From contig CADEFM010000012.1 of the NCBI GenBank assembly GCA_902826605.1, forward strand, positions 91,573-155,572: a stretch of 64,000 nucleotides of DNA, read 5' to 3'. This stretch comes from an uncultured Acidobacteriota bacterium (GTDB lineage Bacteria > Acidobacteriota > Terriglobia > Bryobacterales > Bryobacteraceae). Position 1 is the first letter of the stretch. Every line of letters begins with the position of its first letter. Both the position numbers and the translations under genes were made by a program. Below, one piece after another: positions 1 through 8,187 of the stretch. The notes under the pieces are model-generated. The model saw only the letters and a program-made list of their open reading frames with translations, was not told where the DNA came from and did not search any database.

Positions 1-327
1 AGCTCAACAGTCGCAACGTTGGCTGAGACCAGCCCCTCCATTCCTTCCGGCACTTCAGCGACGTTTGTCGTCAACGGCGTGTCGGGCGGCTTCCAGGGAT
101 ACGCGATCGCTCAGGCGCAGTTCCAATACTGCCATGGCGTCGCCTTCCTATTCAGCACTACGCCGAGTGTTCCTCCGATGTCCTACCTGGGATTGGTCAT
201 GGATAAGGCCAACCTCTTCGGTTTCGGCAGCAATCTGCCCCCGGGCGGCGTCGGTGCGATCACCAGTGGGTTGGGTGGCGAACTGCGCAGAACGACCAAT
301 GTGCAGTCCGATCGTATGGACCACTAA
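1..327 (+). CDS. 3' end of a protein of unknown function (5' truncated by window edge)
   Basis: The reading frame is open from the first base and ends at a TAA at 325-327, so only the last ~108 residues of a larger protein are present. The fragment is rich in Ser, Thr and Gly and has few charged residues, with beta-like stretches (for example SATFVVNGVSGG). This is typical of a secreted or surface protein, but no domain can be named. A strong intrinsic terminator follows within 30 bp, so this is the last gene of its transcript. A TTG at 19 is an internal codon, not a credible start. Confidence 0.6.
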   Translation, partial: SSTVATLAETSPSIPSGTSATFVVNGVSGGFQGYAIAQAQFQYCHGVAFLFSTTPSVPPMSYLGLVMDKANLFGFGSNLPPGGVGAITSGLGGELRRTTNVQSDRMDH

Positions 328-351
328 GCCTCTGGCTTAAAGCAGTAAGAA

Positions 352-377
352 GGGAGGGCTTCGGCCCTCCCTTTTTT
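352..377 (+). terminator. Rho-independent terminator
   Basis: A perfect 8-bp GC-rich stem (352-359 with 364-371) closed by a TTCG tetraloop is followed directly by six T residues. It lies 25 bp after the stop of the plus-strand partial gene and 5 bp before the end of the converging minus-strand gene. The T-run serves only plus-strand transcripts. Confidence 0.92.
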
Positions 378-381
378 AGTT

Positions 382-1218
382 TTACGGCAAGAAATTTACC
401 CGCGTATGAATCGCCAGCAATAGCGCTCGATCCGCCGCCGTGAATCCCGCCGGTTCCTCTCGCTCTTCTCCCCGCTCGATTACCGCTCCAAAGCCCATCG
501 CGTCTGTAACGATTCTTTCGTTCGGCAGCAGACTTCGTAGCGGCTGCGGCACGGGATCCCGTGTGTCACTCGACCCGGTCGGCGCGTCCGGGTCTGGAAC
601 CCACAGGGTCCGGCTCCTCACGGGATCCCAATGGCCCGGCGAGCCAACCCCGCGCGCATTGCGCGATTGCATCAGCAGGCCCGCACTCACAGGGTTCCCG
701 TCGATCAGAAACATCCACATTCTGCGTGGCTCATCCGTCGGATAGATCGCCCGGTCTTCCGTGATGTCGCCCTCGTCGTATAGCCCGGACCCGCCCATCT
801 CCGCCATCAGCGCGCGCGCGTCCGATTCCAGCGACATGTAGTACGGATTGATTCTGACTAGCGGCCCGCGAGTGGTGCGCGTGGGGGCAACCGTATAGGC
901 CGGATACGTGTAAATCCCAGGCAAGTTCACCGTGGATGCTTCGGTGGCATCGAGGAAAAGCGTTTGAAGCCCGAACAAGCCATCTTCGCCGCGCCGCAAA
1001 ATATTGTATGCAACCTTCTCTCCGGTTGGTTTGGCGTGTGCCCCCGAATCGAACCACGTCTTGGTGAGGCGATCCGGGTTCCACGGCGGCGCTTGCACGC
1101 CAAATTCCGCGAGATAACTCTCGCGTGTGAAGCTCCTGAAAAGCCGCAGCGCAGCTGGCGGATAACGCTCTTCGCCGGGCGCGGCTGGAATCACCGGCAG
1201 GCTCGTGGGGATGTTCAT
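382..1218 (-). CDS. Protein of unknown function
   Basis: A 278-residue, mostly hydrophilic protein with no signal peptide or membrane segment. It is rich in Pro and Arg. Its N-terminal part reads like a soluble enzyme or phage-type structural domain, but I recognise no family. The start is ambiguous: a GGAGG lies at 1234-1230, which is 5 bases before a TTG at 1224 and 11 bases before the ATG at 1218. It converges on the terminator at 352-377. The gap of about 130 bp to the next minus-strand gene suggests separate or loosely coupled transcription. Confidence 0.65.
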   Translation of the reverse strand: MNIPTSLPVIPAAPGEERYPPAALRLFRSFTRESYLAEFGVQAPPWNPDRLTKTWFDSGAHAKPTGEKVAYNILRRGEDGLFGLQTLFLDATEASTVNLPGIYTYPAYTVAPTRTTRGPLVRINPYYMSLESDARALMAEMGGSGLYDEGDITEDRAIYPTDEPRRMWMFLIDGNPVSAGLLMQSRNARGVGSPGHWDPVRSRTLWVPDPDAPTGSSDTRDPVPQPLRSLLPNERIVTDAMGFGAVIERGEEREEPAGFTAADRALLLAIHTRVNFLP

Positions 1219-1346
1219 GATCAACTAGACCTCCGGCCCAATCATGTGTGCCGGCGGTGGGGACTTTTCGGCTGCGAAAGGTCAACTGATTGGGCGGGAG
1301 AGGTAAATGGGAATCCCGTGGGACGTGAAGCGCGCGCGTCCTGGGC

Positions 1347-2144
1347 CTATTTGGGGCGCAGTGTTACCGCAATGTTATACGCTCTAGCGAATGGTTCCAC
1401 GGTGAGCCTGATCGTGGTGCGCTTCAGACCGCTTGTATCCGGCGTGTAAGTCACTTTCACGCGGACGTCCTGATCCGGTTTCAGCGTTACGTTGGTTACA
1501 TCGACCGAAATCGAATCCATGGCAATCATCTTGTTCACCTTTAGCCGACCGGGTGCGCCGCTGTGAAACACGATTTCTTCTGTGCCTGGAACTCCTTCCG
1601 TGAAGGTAATGGCGCTCTTATCGACCGACGTGGCTGCTACCGGTAACTTACTTGCCGCTGCCGCTACCGCCGCCGGGCTCGTGTCCGTGGGCAGGCCAGA
1701 CTGTCCTGGGGCCGTCGCTTCCGGGCCAGTCGGAACGGGGATCGCGCCAAATGGCGTCTCCATGACGGTTGGGTCGCGATACCAAACCCATTTTCCGTCC
1801 TCGACTTTCCAGCGATCCAGCAGCGCCACATCGATCACGAACGATTGCCCCATGGCTGCAATGGTTCGCTTCGTTGTGCCCTTCACCATCGCTTTCGTGA
1901 AATTCTCCGCGTACTCGATCGTTTCAATCTTGAAGGAGTTCAGTTTCCCCTTGGCGGTGCCGAAGTACCAGTCTTTCGTGTCCTCGGCCACCAGATCGAA
2001 GGATTTCCGAAAGTTGCCCTCCACCTGATATTGAAGAAATTGCGTGGCGCGTTCGCGCAACGCCTGCTCCACTTCGGGAGAAGGAGGCGTCGTCTGTGCC
2101 GCGGCAAGCAGGGGAAACAACAAACACGCAGCCGGCAATCGCAT
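1347..2144 (-). CDS. Secreted protein of unknown function
   Basis: A 265-residue protein starting at the ATG at 2144, where a clear signal peptide begins (MRLPAACLLFPLLAAAQ, cleavage after AAA/AQ). The frame is open further upstream, but that would run through the tRNA gene, so the longer form is rejected. The mature N-terminal half (about residues 20-130) resembles a SnoaL/NTF2-like alpha+beta domain (YQVEGNFRKSFDLVAEDTKDWYFG). A Pro/Ala linker follows, then a C-terminal beta-rich, immunoglobulin-like segment ending in VEPFARAYNIAVTLRPK. This suggests a periplasmic or secreted binding protein. The fold assignment is inference. Confidence 0.75.
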   Translation of the reverse strand: MRLPAACLLFPLLAAAQTTPPSPEVEQALRERATQFLQYQVEGNFRKSFDLVAEDTKDWYFGTAKGKLNSFKIETIEYAENFTKAMVKGTTKRTIAAMGQSFVIDVALLDRWKVEDGKWVWYRDPTVMETPFGAIPVPTGPEATAPGQSGLPTDTSPAAVAAAASKLPVAATSVDKSAITFTEGVPGTEEIVFHSGAPGRLKVNKMIAMDSISVDVTNVTLKPDQDVRVKVTYTPDTSGLKRTTIRLTVEPFARAYNIAVTLRPK

Positions 2145-2168
2145 GAAAAACCTTTGTTGGTGGATACT

Positions 2169-2242
2169 TGGCTGGGACGCAGGGACTCGAACCCCGATAC
2201 GCAGATCCAGAGTCTGCAGTCTTACCATTAGACGACGTCCCA
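2169..2242 (-). tRNA. tRNA-Gln (anticodon CTG)
   Basis: Read on the minus strand the gene starts TGGGACG and closes with the complementary CGTCCCA, a 7-bp acceptor stem. The D-loop carries AATGGTAAGAC. The anticodon arm is GCAGA-CTCTGGA-TCTGC with CTG in the anticodon position. The T-arm contains the GGTTCGAGTCC signature. Discriminator G and an encoded CCA (2171-2169) follow. It sits 24 bp upstream of the secreted-protein gene. Confidence 0.95.
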
Positions 2243-2280
2243 AGACTCTTTTCATTTTAACCTATGCCAGATAATGGAAG

Positions 2281-3231
2281 TTGCACCCCTTCGTTCCTCT
2301 GTTCAAAAATCGTCACCTCTCCACGATCGCCGGCAATTTTTGGCCGCGGCCTCCCATTGAGCAGCGCTGGCCCGTGCGCGACATGATGTATGAACCCGAG
2401 CCGGGAATTCACGTTCTGGTGCGTGAACAGGTTCCGGAACGGCCCGCTGCTGAACTGATCCTGGTGCATGGTCTGGAAGGATCCAGCGAATCCGGCTATA
2501 TGCGCAGCATGGCGGGGGCCGCCCTCCACGCAGGTTTCTCCGCTCATCGCCTCAACATGCGGGGATGCGGCGATTCGCCGTGGTATCGTCAGGCGAATTA
2601 CCACTCCGGACAAACCGCGGATCTGCTCATGATCGCGCGCGAACGCAAACGCGCGAGTGGCTTGCCGGTATTTGTGGTGGGTTTCTCGCTGGGCGGGAAC
2701 ATGGTGCTCAAATTGGCCGGGGAGCTGGGCGAACAGGGCAGAGAACTGTTCTCTGGCGTGTGCTCGGTTTCTCCGCCCATCGATCTTGCCAAGAGCGTGG
2801 CTGAATGCGGCCGCCCCCACAATTTCCTTTATGAAAACCGCTTCGTGGGCCGGCTGAAAGATCGCGTGCGCAGACGCCATCCCATGGCGCCGGATTTGTT
2901 CCCCCTGGAACATCTCTCCCGCGTCAAATCGATCTACGATTTTGACGACTACTATACCGCCCGCATTTTTGGATTCGGCCGGGCAGACAACTATTACGCC
3001 ACGCAGTCCTCCAACCAGTTCCTGCACCGCATTCGTGTGCCGACTCTAGTGGTGCATGCCAAGGATGACCCCCTGATTCCCACTGAAATCTACGATCATC
3101 CGGCGTTTCGCGAAAATAAATGGCTGCAGTTACTTGAGACCGACCACGGGGGACACCTGGGTTTTCTTGCGCGTCACCGACCGCGGTTCTGGTTGGATGG
3201 CACGCTGGTGGAGTGGATGGACAGCCAATAA
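2281..3231 (+). CDS. Alpha/beta hydrolase, YheT family
   Basis: A 316-residue hydrolase. The N-terminus (FVPLFKNRHLSTIAGNFWPR) matches the usual opening of YheT-type hydrolases, which supports the TTG start at 2281 just after an in-frame TAA at 2272. Visible family features are the HGLEGSSES oxyanion region, the nucleophile elbow GFSLGG, the acidic residue in HAKDDPLIP, and the catalytic His in TDHGGHLGF. Family members are cytoplasmic carboxylesterase-like enzymes of mostly unknown substrate. The 3' end overlaps the converging DUF423 gene by 58 bp. Confidence 0.88.
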   Translation: MHPFVPLFKNRHLSTIAGNFWPRPPIEQRWPVRDMMYEPEPGIHVLVREQVPERPAAELILVHGLEGSSESGYMRSMAGAALHAGFSAHRLNMRGCGDSPWYRQANYHSGQTADLLMIARERKRASGLPVFVVGFSLGGNMVLKLAGELGEQGRELFSGVCSVSPPIDLAKSVAECGRPHNFLYENRFVGRLKDRVRRRHPMAPDLFPLEHLSRVKSIYDFDDYYTARIFGFGRADNYYATQSSNQFLHRIRVPTLVVHAKDDPLIPTEIYDHPAFRENKWLQLLETDHGGHLGFLARHRPRFWLDGTLVEWMDSQ

Positions 3232-3635
3232 GCCAGCAAGCCCCACCCGGCGATAAATGCGACGCCGCCGATAGGGGTGATCGCGCCAAGGGTCCGCACG
3301 CCGGTGATAGCCAGCAAATACAGGCTTCCCGAGAAGATGACTACGCCCACGCACAAGAGTCCGCACACCCAGGCGGCCCTGCGTTCACTTAACGCATGAA
3401 TACGCGGAAGAAAGGAAACGATCAACAGACCCAGGGCGTGAAAGAAGTGATAGATTACGCCGGTTTCGTAAACGCCACGCGAATATTCGTCCATGCGCGC
3501 CTGCAGCGCGTGTGCGCCAAATGCCCCGACGATGACGGCGAGCGCCAACAGTATTGCGCCGATGGCGCTCCAATTCATGACGGAGGCGGCCGGCGTCTCT
3601 GTTACCGGTTGAATGCGTTGCGCGCTAGTATCCAT
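3174..3635 (-). CDS. DUF423 small membrane protein
   Basis: A 153-residue protein with four predicted membrane helices. The DUF423 signature GAFGAHALQ occurs near residues 38-46, and YETGVIYHFFHALGLL lies in the second helix. A GGGAG 6 bases before the ATG at 3635 supports this start over the internal ATG at 3578. The gene starts 34 bp inside the end of hpnD, so it is the last gene of the hopanoid operon. It overlaps the converging hydrolase at its 3' end. The role of the family is unknown; location with lipid genes is suggestive only. Confidence 0.88.
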   Translation of the reverse strand: MDTSAQRIQPVTETPAASVMNWSAIGAILLALAVIVGAFGAHALQARMDEYSRGVYETGVIYHFFHALGLLIVSFLPRIHALSERRAAWVCGLLCVGVVIFSGSLYLLAITGVRTLGAITPIGGVAFIAGWGLLAYWLSIHSTSVPSNQNRGR

Positions 3636-4465
3636 AATTTCTCCCAGAGGGGCACGTGAATGCGGCGCTGCAGCACGTCGTATTCGGATTCGGCAATGCG
3701 TTCGAGCAAACGTAAGTAGATAGCGATCAGCGCGCTCAACGAACGGCGGCTTTCCTGGTTGACCAGGCTGAGCAGCGGCGCGGCTTCGCGATAATAGCCC
3801 AGCGCACGTTTGCTTTCAAAATTCATCATCCGCAGGAAATTCTCATGCGGTTCGAAGGTGTCCGCGGAAACCCCAAAACGCCGGAAGTCCTCCGCCGGAA
3901 GGTAAATGCGATTCTTGCCGGCGTCTTCCCGCACGTCACGCAGGATATTGGTGAGCTGAAAGGCCACACCGCACGCTTCGGCGTGCTTGGGCGCGGCGGG
4001 CGAGCGGAATCCGAAAATGTGAATGATAGTCAGGCCCACCACGCTGGCGACGTGATAGCAATAATCGTAGAGTTCGTCAAAGGTCTGGATACGGCGCGGC
4101 TCCAGATCGGAGCTGACGCCTTCAATCATGTCGAAGAAATATTCGTGCGGGATGTTGAAGCGGCGCACGGTATCGGTGAAAGCCGGCCACACAGGATGAT
4201 CGCCCAGGCGGCCTTCCAGCGCGGCCTCCAGATCGTCGCGCCAGCGGGCGATGGCGCCGACGCGATCGGGGATGCCTTCGTCGTCGCTGAGGTCGTCGCA
4301 GTAACGCATGAACGCGTACACCGCGCACATAGCGGCGCGGCGCTCGCGCGAGAGTAGCAAGAACGAATAGTAGAAATTCTTGGCCTGTTTGCGGGCTACC
4401 TGCTGGCACCATTTGTAGGATTCAGCGACGGCCGGATTCGGGGCGGCGATGGATGGCGCGGTCAT
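3602..4465 (-). CDS. hpnD: Presqualene diphosphate synthase
   Basis: A squalene/phytoene synthase-family protein of 287 residues. HpnD condenses two farnesyl diphosphates to presqualene diphosphate, the first step of the HpnCDE route to squalene. The first Asp-rich motif is DDLSDD (residues 57-62) and the second lies in LRDVREDAGKNRIYLP; both bind Mg-diphosphate. It overlaps hpnC by ATGA (4462-4465), which implies translational coupling. Assignment as HpnD rather than HpnC rests on the RKQAKNFYYSF N-terminus and on gene order. Confidence 0.93.
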   Translation of the reverse strand: MTAPSIAAPNPAVAESYKWCQQVARKQAKNFYYSFLLLSRERRAAMCAVYAFMRYCDDLSDDEGIPDRVGAIARWRDDLEAALEGRLGDHPVWPAFTDTVRRFNIPHEYFFDMIEGVSSDLEPRRIQTFDELYDYCYHVASVVGLTIIHIFGFRSPAAPKHAEACGVAFQLTNILRDVREDAGKNRIYLPAEDFRRFGVSADTFEPHENFLRMMNFESKRALGYYREAAPLLSLVNQESRRSLSALIAIYLRLLERIAESEYDVLQRRIHVPLWEKLWILARNAFNR

Positions 4466-5376
4466 GCGGCTCTCGAAAACGCGCGGCGCGTTAGGGCGCT
4501 CAGCAGCAGGCCTACCCGCTCAGTCTTGCTGATCGCCGGACGCGCGCCTAAAACGTCGAAGCCTTGCCGTTCGATTTTATCAAGTATTTTCAGCCCGCCC
4601 CGGCTGAACAAATCCAAATCGATGGCGAGGCGGCGATCCACTTGATTCGCCAGCGGCAGGCCTTGGATGAACAGTTCACGCGCCACGCCGATGGCTTCCT
4701 TCATCGCACCGGCGAAGCGGGCATTGAAGCGCCGTGCGAAAAGATCGCCGAGCGAAACTCCATGGCGTTCGAGTAAGTCGAGCGGCAGATAGACGCGGTC
4801 CTTCTCCAGATCCACCGTTACATCCTGCCAAAAATTGGCCAGCTGCAACGCCGTGCAGGTGGCGTCGGAGAGTGCGTAACGCGCGGCGTCGCGATAGCCG
4901 CACAGGCCCAATACCAGGCGCCCCACTGGATTCGCCGAATAGCGGCAGTAGTGAAAAAGTTCTTCAAAGCTTCGATAGCGCGTGACCGTTTGATCCTGCA
5001 CGAATGCGGTGATCAGATCGTCAAACGGCTCGACGGAAAGCTGGTGCTTGGCGGCGGTGTCCTGCAATGCCACGAAGACGGGATGCCTGACGCGTCCGGC
5101 ATGCATCGATTGCAGTTCTCCGCGCCACCACGCCAGCAAACGAAGGCTTTCCGCGGCGCCTTCGATTTCATCGCCTAGGTCGTCCGCCCACCGGCAAAAC
5201 GCGTACACATTGTAGAAATCCTGATGCAGGCGTTTGGGAAGCAGAAAGCTTACAACGTGGAAATTTTCGTAATGATGCGTCGCCAGCCAGCGTGTATAGG
5301 CAAGGGATTCGGCCGGCGCCCATGCGCGGTCCATCGCCTCCGGAGACTTCACAAAATCGGTGGGCGCGAGAAACAC
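4462..5376 (-). CDS. hpnC: Hydroxysqualene synthase
   Basis: A 304-residue squalene/phytoene synthase-family paralogue. HpnC converts presqualene diphosphate to hydroxysqualene. The N-terminal HHYENFHVVSFLLPKRL segment is typical of HpnC (ENFPVAS-like). Asp-rich motifs are DDLGDE (65-70) and WQDVTVDLEKDRVYLP. The GTG start at 5376 has GGAGAG a few bases upstream. It sits 16 bp after the MDR dehydrogenase and couples by ATGA into hpnD. The third enzyme of the route, HpnE, is not found in this window. Confidence 0.93.
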   Translation of the reverse strand: MFLAPTDFVKSPEAMDRAWAPAESLAYTRWLATHHYENFHVVSFLLPKRLHQDFYNVYAFCRWADDLGDEIEGAAESLRLLAWWRGELQSMHAGRVRHPVFVALQDTAAKHQLSVEPFDDLITAFVQDQTVTRYRSFEELFHYCRYSANPVGRLVLGLCGYRDAARYALSDATCTALQLANFWQDVTVDLEKDRVYLPLDLLERHGVSLGDLFARRFNARFAGAMKEAIGVARELFIQGLPLANQVDRRLAIDLDLFSRGGLKILDKIERQGFDVLGARPAISKTERVGLLLSALTRRAFSRAA

Positions 5377-5392
5377 GGACTCTCCGTTTCTC

Positions 5393-6436
5393 TTAAGGAA
5401 TGATGGCCGTCTTGAGGTGACCGTTGTGGCTCATCAAATGCTGCATGACTTCCAGCAGGTTCGAGAGCGGCTCCACGCCGTTGACGAAATCCTTGGCGGT
5501 GACGTACCCGCGGCCGACGATATCCAGCGCCTTGCGGATCAGCGCGGGGTTGTGGTGGAAACTGGCGATGCAGGTGATTTCAGAGTAGTGCAGCAAATTG
5601 GTGTCGAGGCTGACCTCTGTGCCGGTGGCGCAGCCGCCGAAGAAGTTCACGATCCCTCCACGCCGCAGCAGCTGCACGGCAAGCTGCCACAACTCTGGCA
5701 TTCCTACGGCCTCAATCACGATGTCCGCGCCGCGGCCCTGCGTCATACGCTTCACTTCGCTGACTACATCCGCGCTGTCGTCGTTCAGCAGCACTTCGTC
5801 GGCGCCCATTTTCGAGGCGCGGTCAAGTTGCGGCTGGCGGCGTCCAATGGCGATCACGCGCATGCCATAAACTGTTTTGGCGAGCTTCACGAACATCATC
5901 CCGATTGGACCCAGGCCGATGACCGCGATGGTGTCTCCGGGTCGCCCTCCCGATCCTTCTAGACCGCGCAACACGCACGCCAACGGCTCCGCGAGAGCGG
6001 CGTCCTGATACCCCACGTGATCCGGGAGCGGATGCAGATTCTTACGCACAATGCGTTCCGGAATGCGAATGTATTCGGCATACGCTCCGTTGTTGAAGAT
6101 GAGATTCTCGCAAAGGTTTTCCTGATCGTGATCGCAGTAATAGCATTCGCCGCACGGCGCGGAATTGGCGGCCATCACCCGCTGGCCTACCTTGAAGTTT
6201 TTAACATCTTTTCCTACCGCGACGATGTCGCCCGCCAATTCATGCCCGAACAGAGCCGGGGGCGAAATCATGCGCGCGTGGTAGCCGCGCTTGAACACCT
6301 TAACGTCGGTACCGCAGGTCAAAGCCGCGCGGACACGCACCAGCACTTCGCCGGGGCCGATTTTGGGCACGTCGACGATTTCAATTTCCAAGCGTTCTTT
6401 GCCGTAAAGAACGGCGGCGGTCATCTGCTGAGTCAC
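5393..6436 (-). CDS. Zinc-type MDR alcohol dehydrogenase (second of two in hopanoid operon)
   Basis: A 347-residue medium-chain dehydrogenase/reductase. Visible are the catalytic-zinc ligands (LTCGTD, then GHELAGD), the four-cysteine structural zinc lobe (CGECYYCDHDQENLC) and the Rossmann motif GLGPIG. The second beta strand ends in IGRR, lacking an acidic residue, which favours NADP(H) over NAD(H). The start is a GTG at 6436 with GAGGTG 8 bases upstream; an internal ATG lies four codons later. It is packed between another MDR gene (7 bp gap) and hpnC (16 bp gap). The substrate is unknown; see the finding on hopanoid side-chain reduction. Confidence 0.88.
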   Translation of the reverse strand: MTQQMTAAVLYGKERLEIEIVDVPKIGPGEVLVRVRAALTCGTDVKVFKRGYHARMISPPALFGHELAGDIVAVGKDVKNFKVGQRVMAANSAPCGECYYCDHDQENLCENLIFNNGAYAEYIRIPERIVRKNLHPLPDHVGYQDAALAEPLACVLRGLEGSGGRPGDTIAVIGLGPIGMMFVKLAKTVYGMRVIAIGRRQPQLDRASKMGADEVLLNDDSADVVSEVKRMTQGRGADIVIEAVGMPELWQLAVQLLRRGGIVNFFGGCATGTEVSLDTNLLHYSEITCIASFHHNPALIRKALDIVGRGYVTAKDFVNGVEPLSNLLEVMQHLMSHNGHLKTAIIP

Positions 6437-6443
6437 TAAAGAA

Positions 6444-7541
6444 TCACCTCTGGGGGTGTACTACGATCTTCAACGATTCTGGGCCTGGATGCAATGCCTG
6501 TTCAATCCCTTCATTAATTTGGCTTAACGGATATCGGTGGGAAATCAGCTCCTCTACCGGTAATTCGCCTGAGAATACCAAATTCGCGGACTCCTTTTGT
6601 AGGTCCACGGAAGCGCTGTAGGACCCGAATAAAATACGCTCGCCCACGCAAATGTCGGCGCCCGAAACCTCAATGCGCTCCTGGTGCGAAGTTTGGGCAA
6701 ACAAAAGGATTTTCGCGCCTGGCCGCGAACAGCGCACGGCTTGTTCCACGATGCCAGAGGCGGAAGCGGCGATAATCACAACGTCCGCGCCGCGGCCGTT
6801 CGTCATTTTTTTCAAGGAATCCTCAAAAGCGGGGTCGCGAGGAGCGCAGGCTTCCCGCGCCCCGAAGCGAAGGGCCATCTTGCGCCGGGACTCCATGGTA
6901 TCGGTGGCGATGACGTGCGCCTTGCGGCCCGCGACGATCATGGTGAAAATCAGACCGATGGACCCTTGGCCGAGGATGGCCACGACGTCTTCCGCTTGCG
7001 GCTCAATCTGATGGATGCCTTTGACGCAGGTGTTGACGGGTTCGACGAAACAGGCTTGATCGAAGGAGACAGTGTCCGGAATTTTCTCGATGCCGCGGTC
7101 GACGATCCAGTCCATGGCGCGGACGTATTGGGCGAAGCCGCCTCCGGCGGGCTCGTAGCCTGCGGTGACGCCGACCTTCTTGTATACGGGGCACTGCGCG
7201 TAGAGCTTGCGGGCGCAGTAGAAACATTTCCCGCAAGGAATATGGTGAAAGACGATGACGCGGTCGCCCGGCACGTATTTTGTGACTCCGCGGCCGACAG
7301 CTTCGATCACGCCGGCGGTTTCATGGCCGAAGATGCGCGGGGCGGGGAGAAGGTCGTAGGCGATTTTTTTGAGATCCGTGGGACAGATTCCGCACGTTTC
7401 CACACGAATCAGCGCTTCCCCCGGGCCGATTTTCGGCACGGGCACAGCTTCCACTTCCACGCGGCCGGCGCCTTTGTACACGGCGGCGCGCATGGTGGAG
7501 AGCGCGGGTGAAGTCAGGACACTAGATTCGGCAGTCGGCAA
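6444..7541 (-). CDS. Zinc-type MDR alcohol dehydrogenase (first of two in hopanoid operon)
   Basis: A 365-residue medium-chain dehydrogenase. It keeps the catalytic-zinc region (ETCGICPTD, GHETAG), the structural zinc lobe CGKCFYCARKLYAQC and the nucleotide motif GQGSIG. Its second beta strand ends in ATDT, an acidic end that favours NAD(H), unlike its downstream paralogue. The TTG start at 7541 has AGGAGA 6 bases upstream and overlaps the end of hpnG by 20 bp. This argues for the longer form over the ATG at 7493. Tight packing implies a role tied to hopanoid synthesis, but this is inference. Confidence 0.88.
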   Translation of the reverse strand: MPTAESSVLTSPALSTMRAAVYKGAGRVEVEAVPVPKIGPGEALIRVETCGICPTDLKKIAYDLLPAPRIFGHETAGVIEAVGRGVTKYVPGDRVIVFHHIPCGKCFYCARKLYAQCPVYKKVGVTAGYEPAGGGFAQYVRAMDWIVDRGIEKIPDTVSFDQACFVEPVNTCVKGIHQIEPQAEDVVAILGQGSIGLIFTMIVAGRKAHVIATDTMESRRKMALRFGAREACAPRDPAFEDSLKKMTNGRGADVVIIAASASGIVEQAVRCSRPGAKILLFAQTSHQERIEVSGADICVGERILFGSYSASVDLQKESANLVFSGELPVEELISHRYPLSQINEGIEQALHPGPESLKIVVHPQR

Positions 7542-8187
7542 GGAAGTCTCCTAAGGCTTCGGAAGCGATGCGGCAGTGACGATCGAACTCGATCAGACGA
7601 GGGAGCGCGGTGAAAGGGCGCGCCACGGCCGCCAATGCAATGCGGGTGCGTGAAAAATCGCCATCCGGCGTGCGGTAACGGTTGAAATCGAGGGGGAGGT
7701 CGTGATCGGCGGTATCGGAGACCACCCGGATACAAGCGAAGGGCACTTGCCACTGAGCGGCTTCTTTGTGCACGGCGGCTGATTCCATTTCGACGACAAT
7801 CGCACCGGTGCGTTCGAACAATCGCCGCTTTTCGATGACGGTGATCGCGACGCGGTCTTCCGAATGAATGGTGCCGCGCGTAAAGGCAAGGGAGGTTTCC
7901 ACACGGATATCGCCGGACACGACAACATCGCCCAGCCGCAATGCCGGGTCGAGCGCGCCGCAATATCCCATACTGATCATCCCTGCTATTTCCCGTTTCT
8001 GCTTCAACATTTCCACCACTCGCTGGGGGCCGGGGCCGTTCGCCACCATCCACCAACGATCACCCTTCCACATCGCCTCCGCAGCGAATTTCGCGCCGGG
8101 CCACGCGAGCGGCGAAACGCTCCCGCAGCGCTTTAACACTCCATCGAACTCACGCCGTTCGGCGGCGGCCAGTAACCATGTCCTCAC
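7522..8187 (-). CDS. hpnG: Adenosylhopane nucleosidase/phosphorylase
   Basis: A 221-residue member of the purine nucleoside phosphorylase / MTA-SAH nucleosidase superfamily. HpnG removes adenine from adenosylhopane to give ribosylhopane (or its phosphate). Features are the MGYCGALDPALRLGDVVV segment, the EMESAAVHKEA motif that contacts ribose, and the late Asp in VVSDTADHDLP typical of purine-base binding. The start is GTG at 8187, 38 bp inside the hpnA end. Its position next to hpnA and hpnH supports the specific name over a generic nucleosidase. Confidence 0.9.
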   Translation of the reverse strand: MRTWLLAAAERREFDGVLKRCGSVSPLAWPGAKFAAEAMWKGDRWWMVANGPGPQRVVEMLKQKREIAGMISMGYCGALDPALRLGDVVVSGDIRVETSLAFTRGTIHSEDRVAITVIEKRRLFERTGAIVVEMESAAVHKEAAQWQVPFACIRVVSDTADHDLPLDFNRYRTPDGDFSRTRIALAAVARPFTALPRLIEFDRHCRIASEALGDFLADCRI

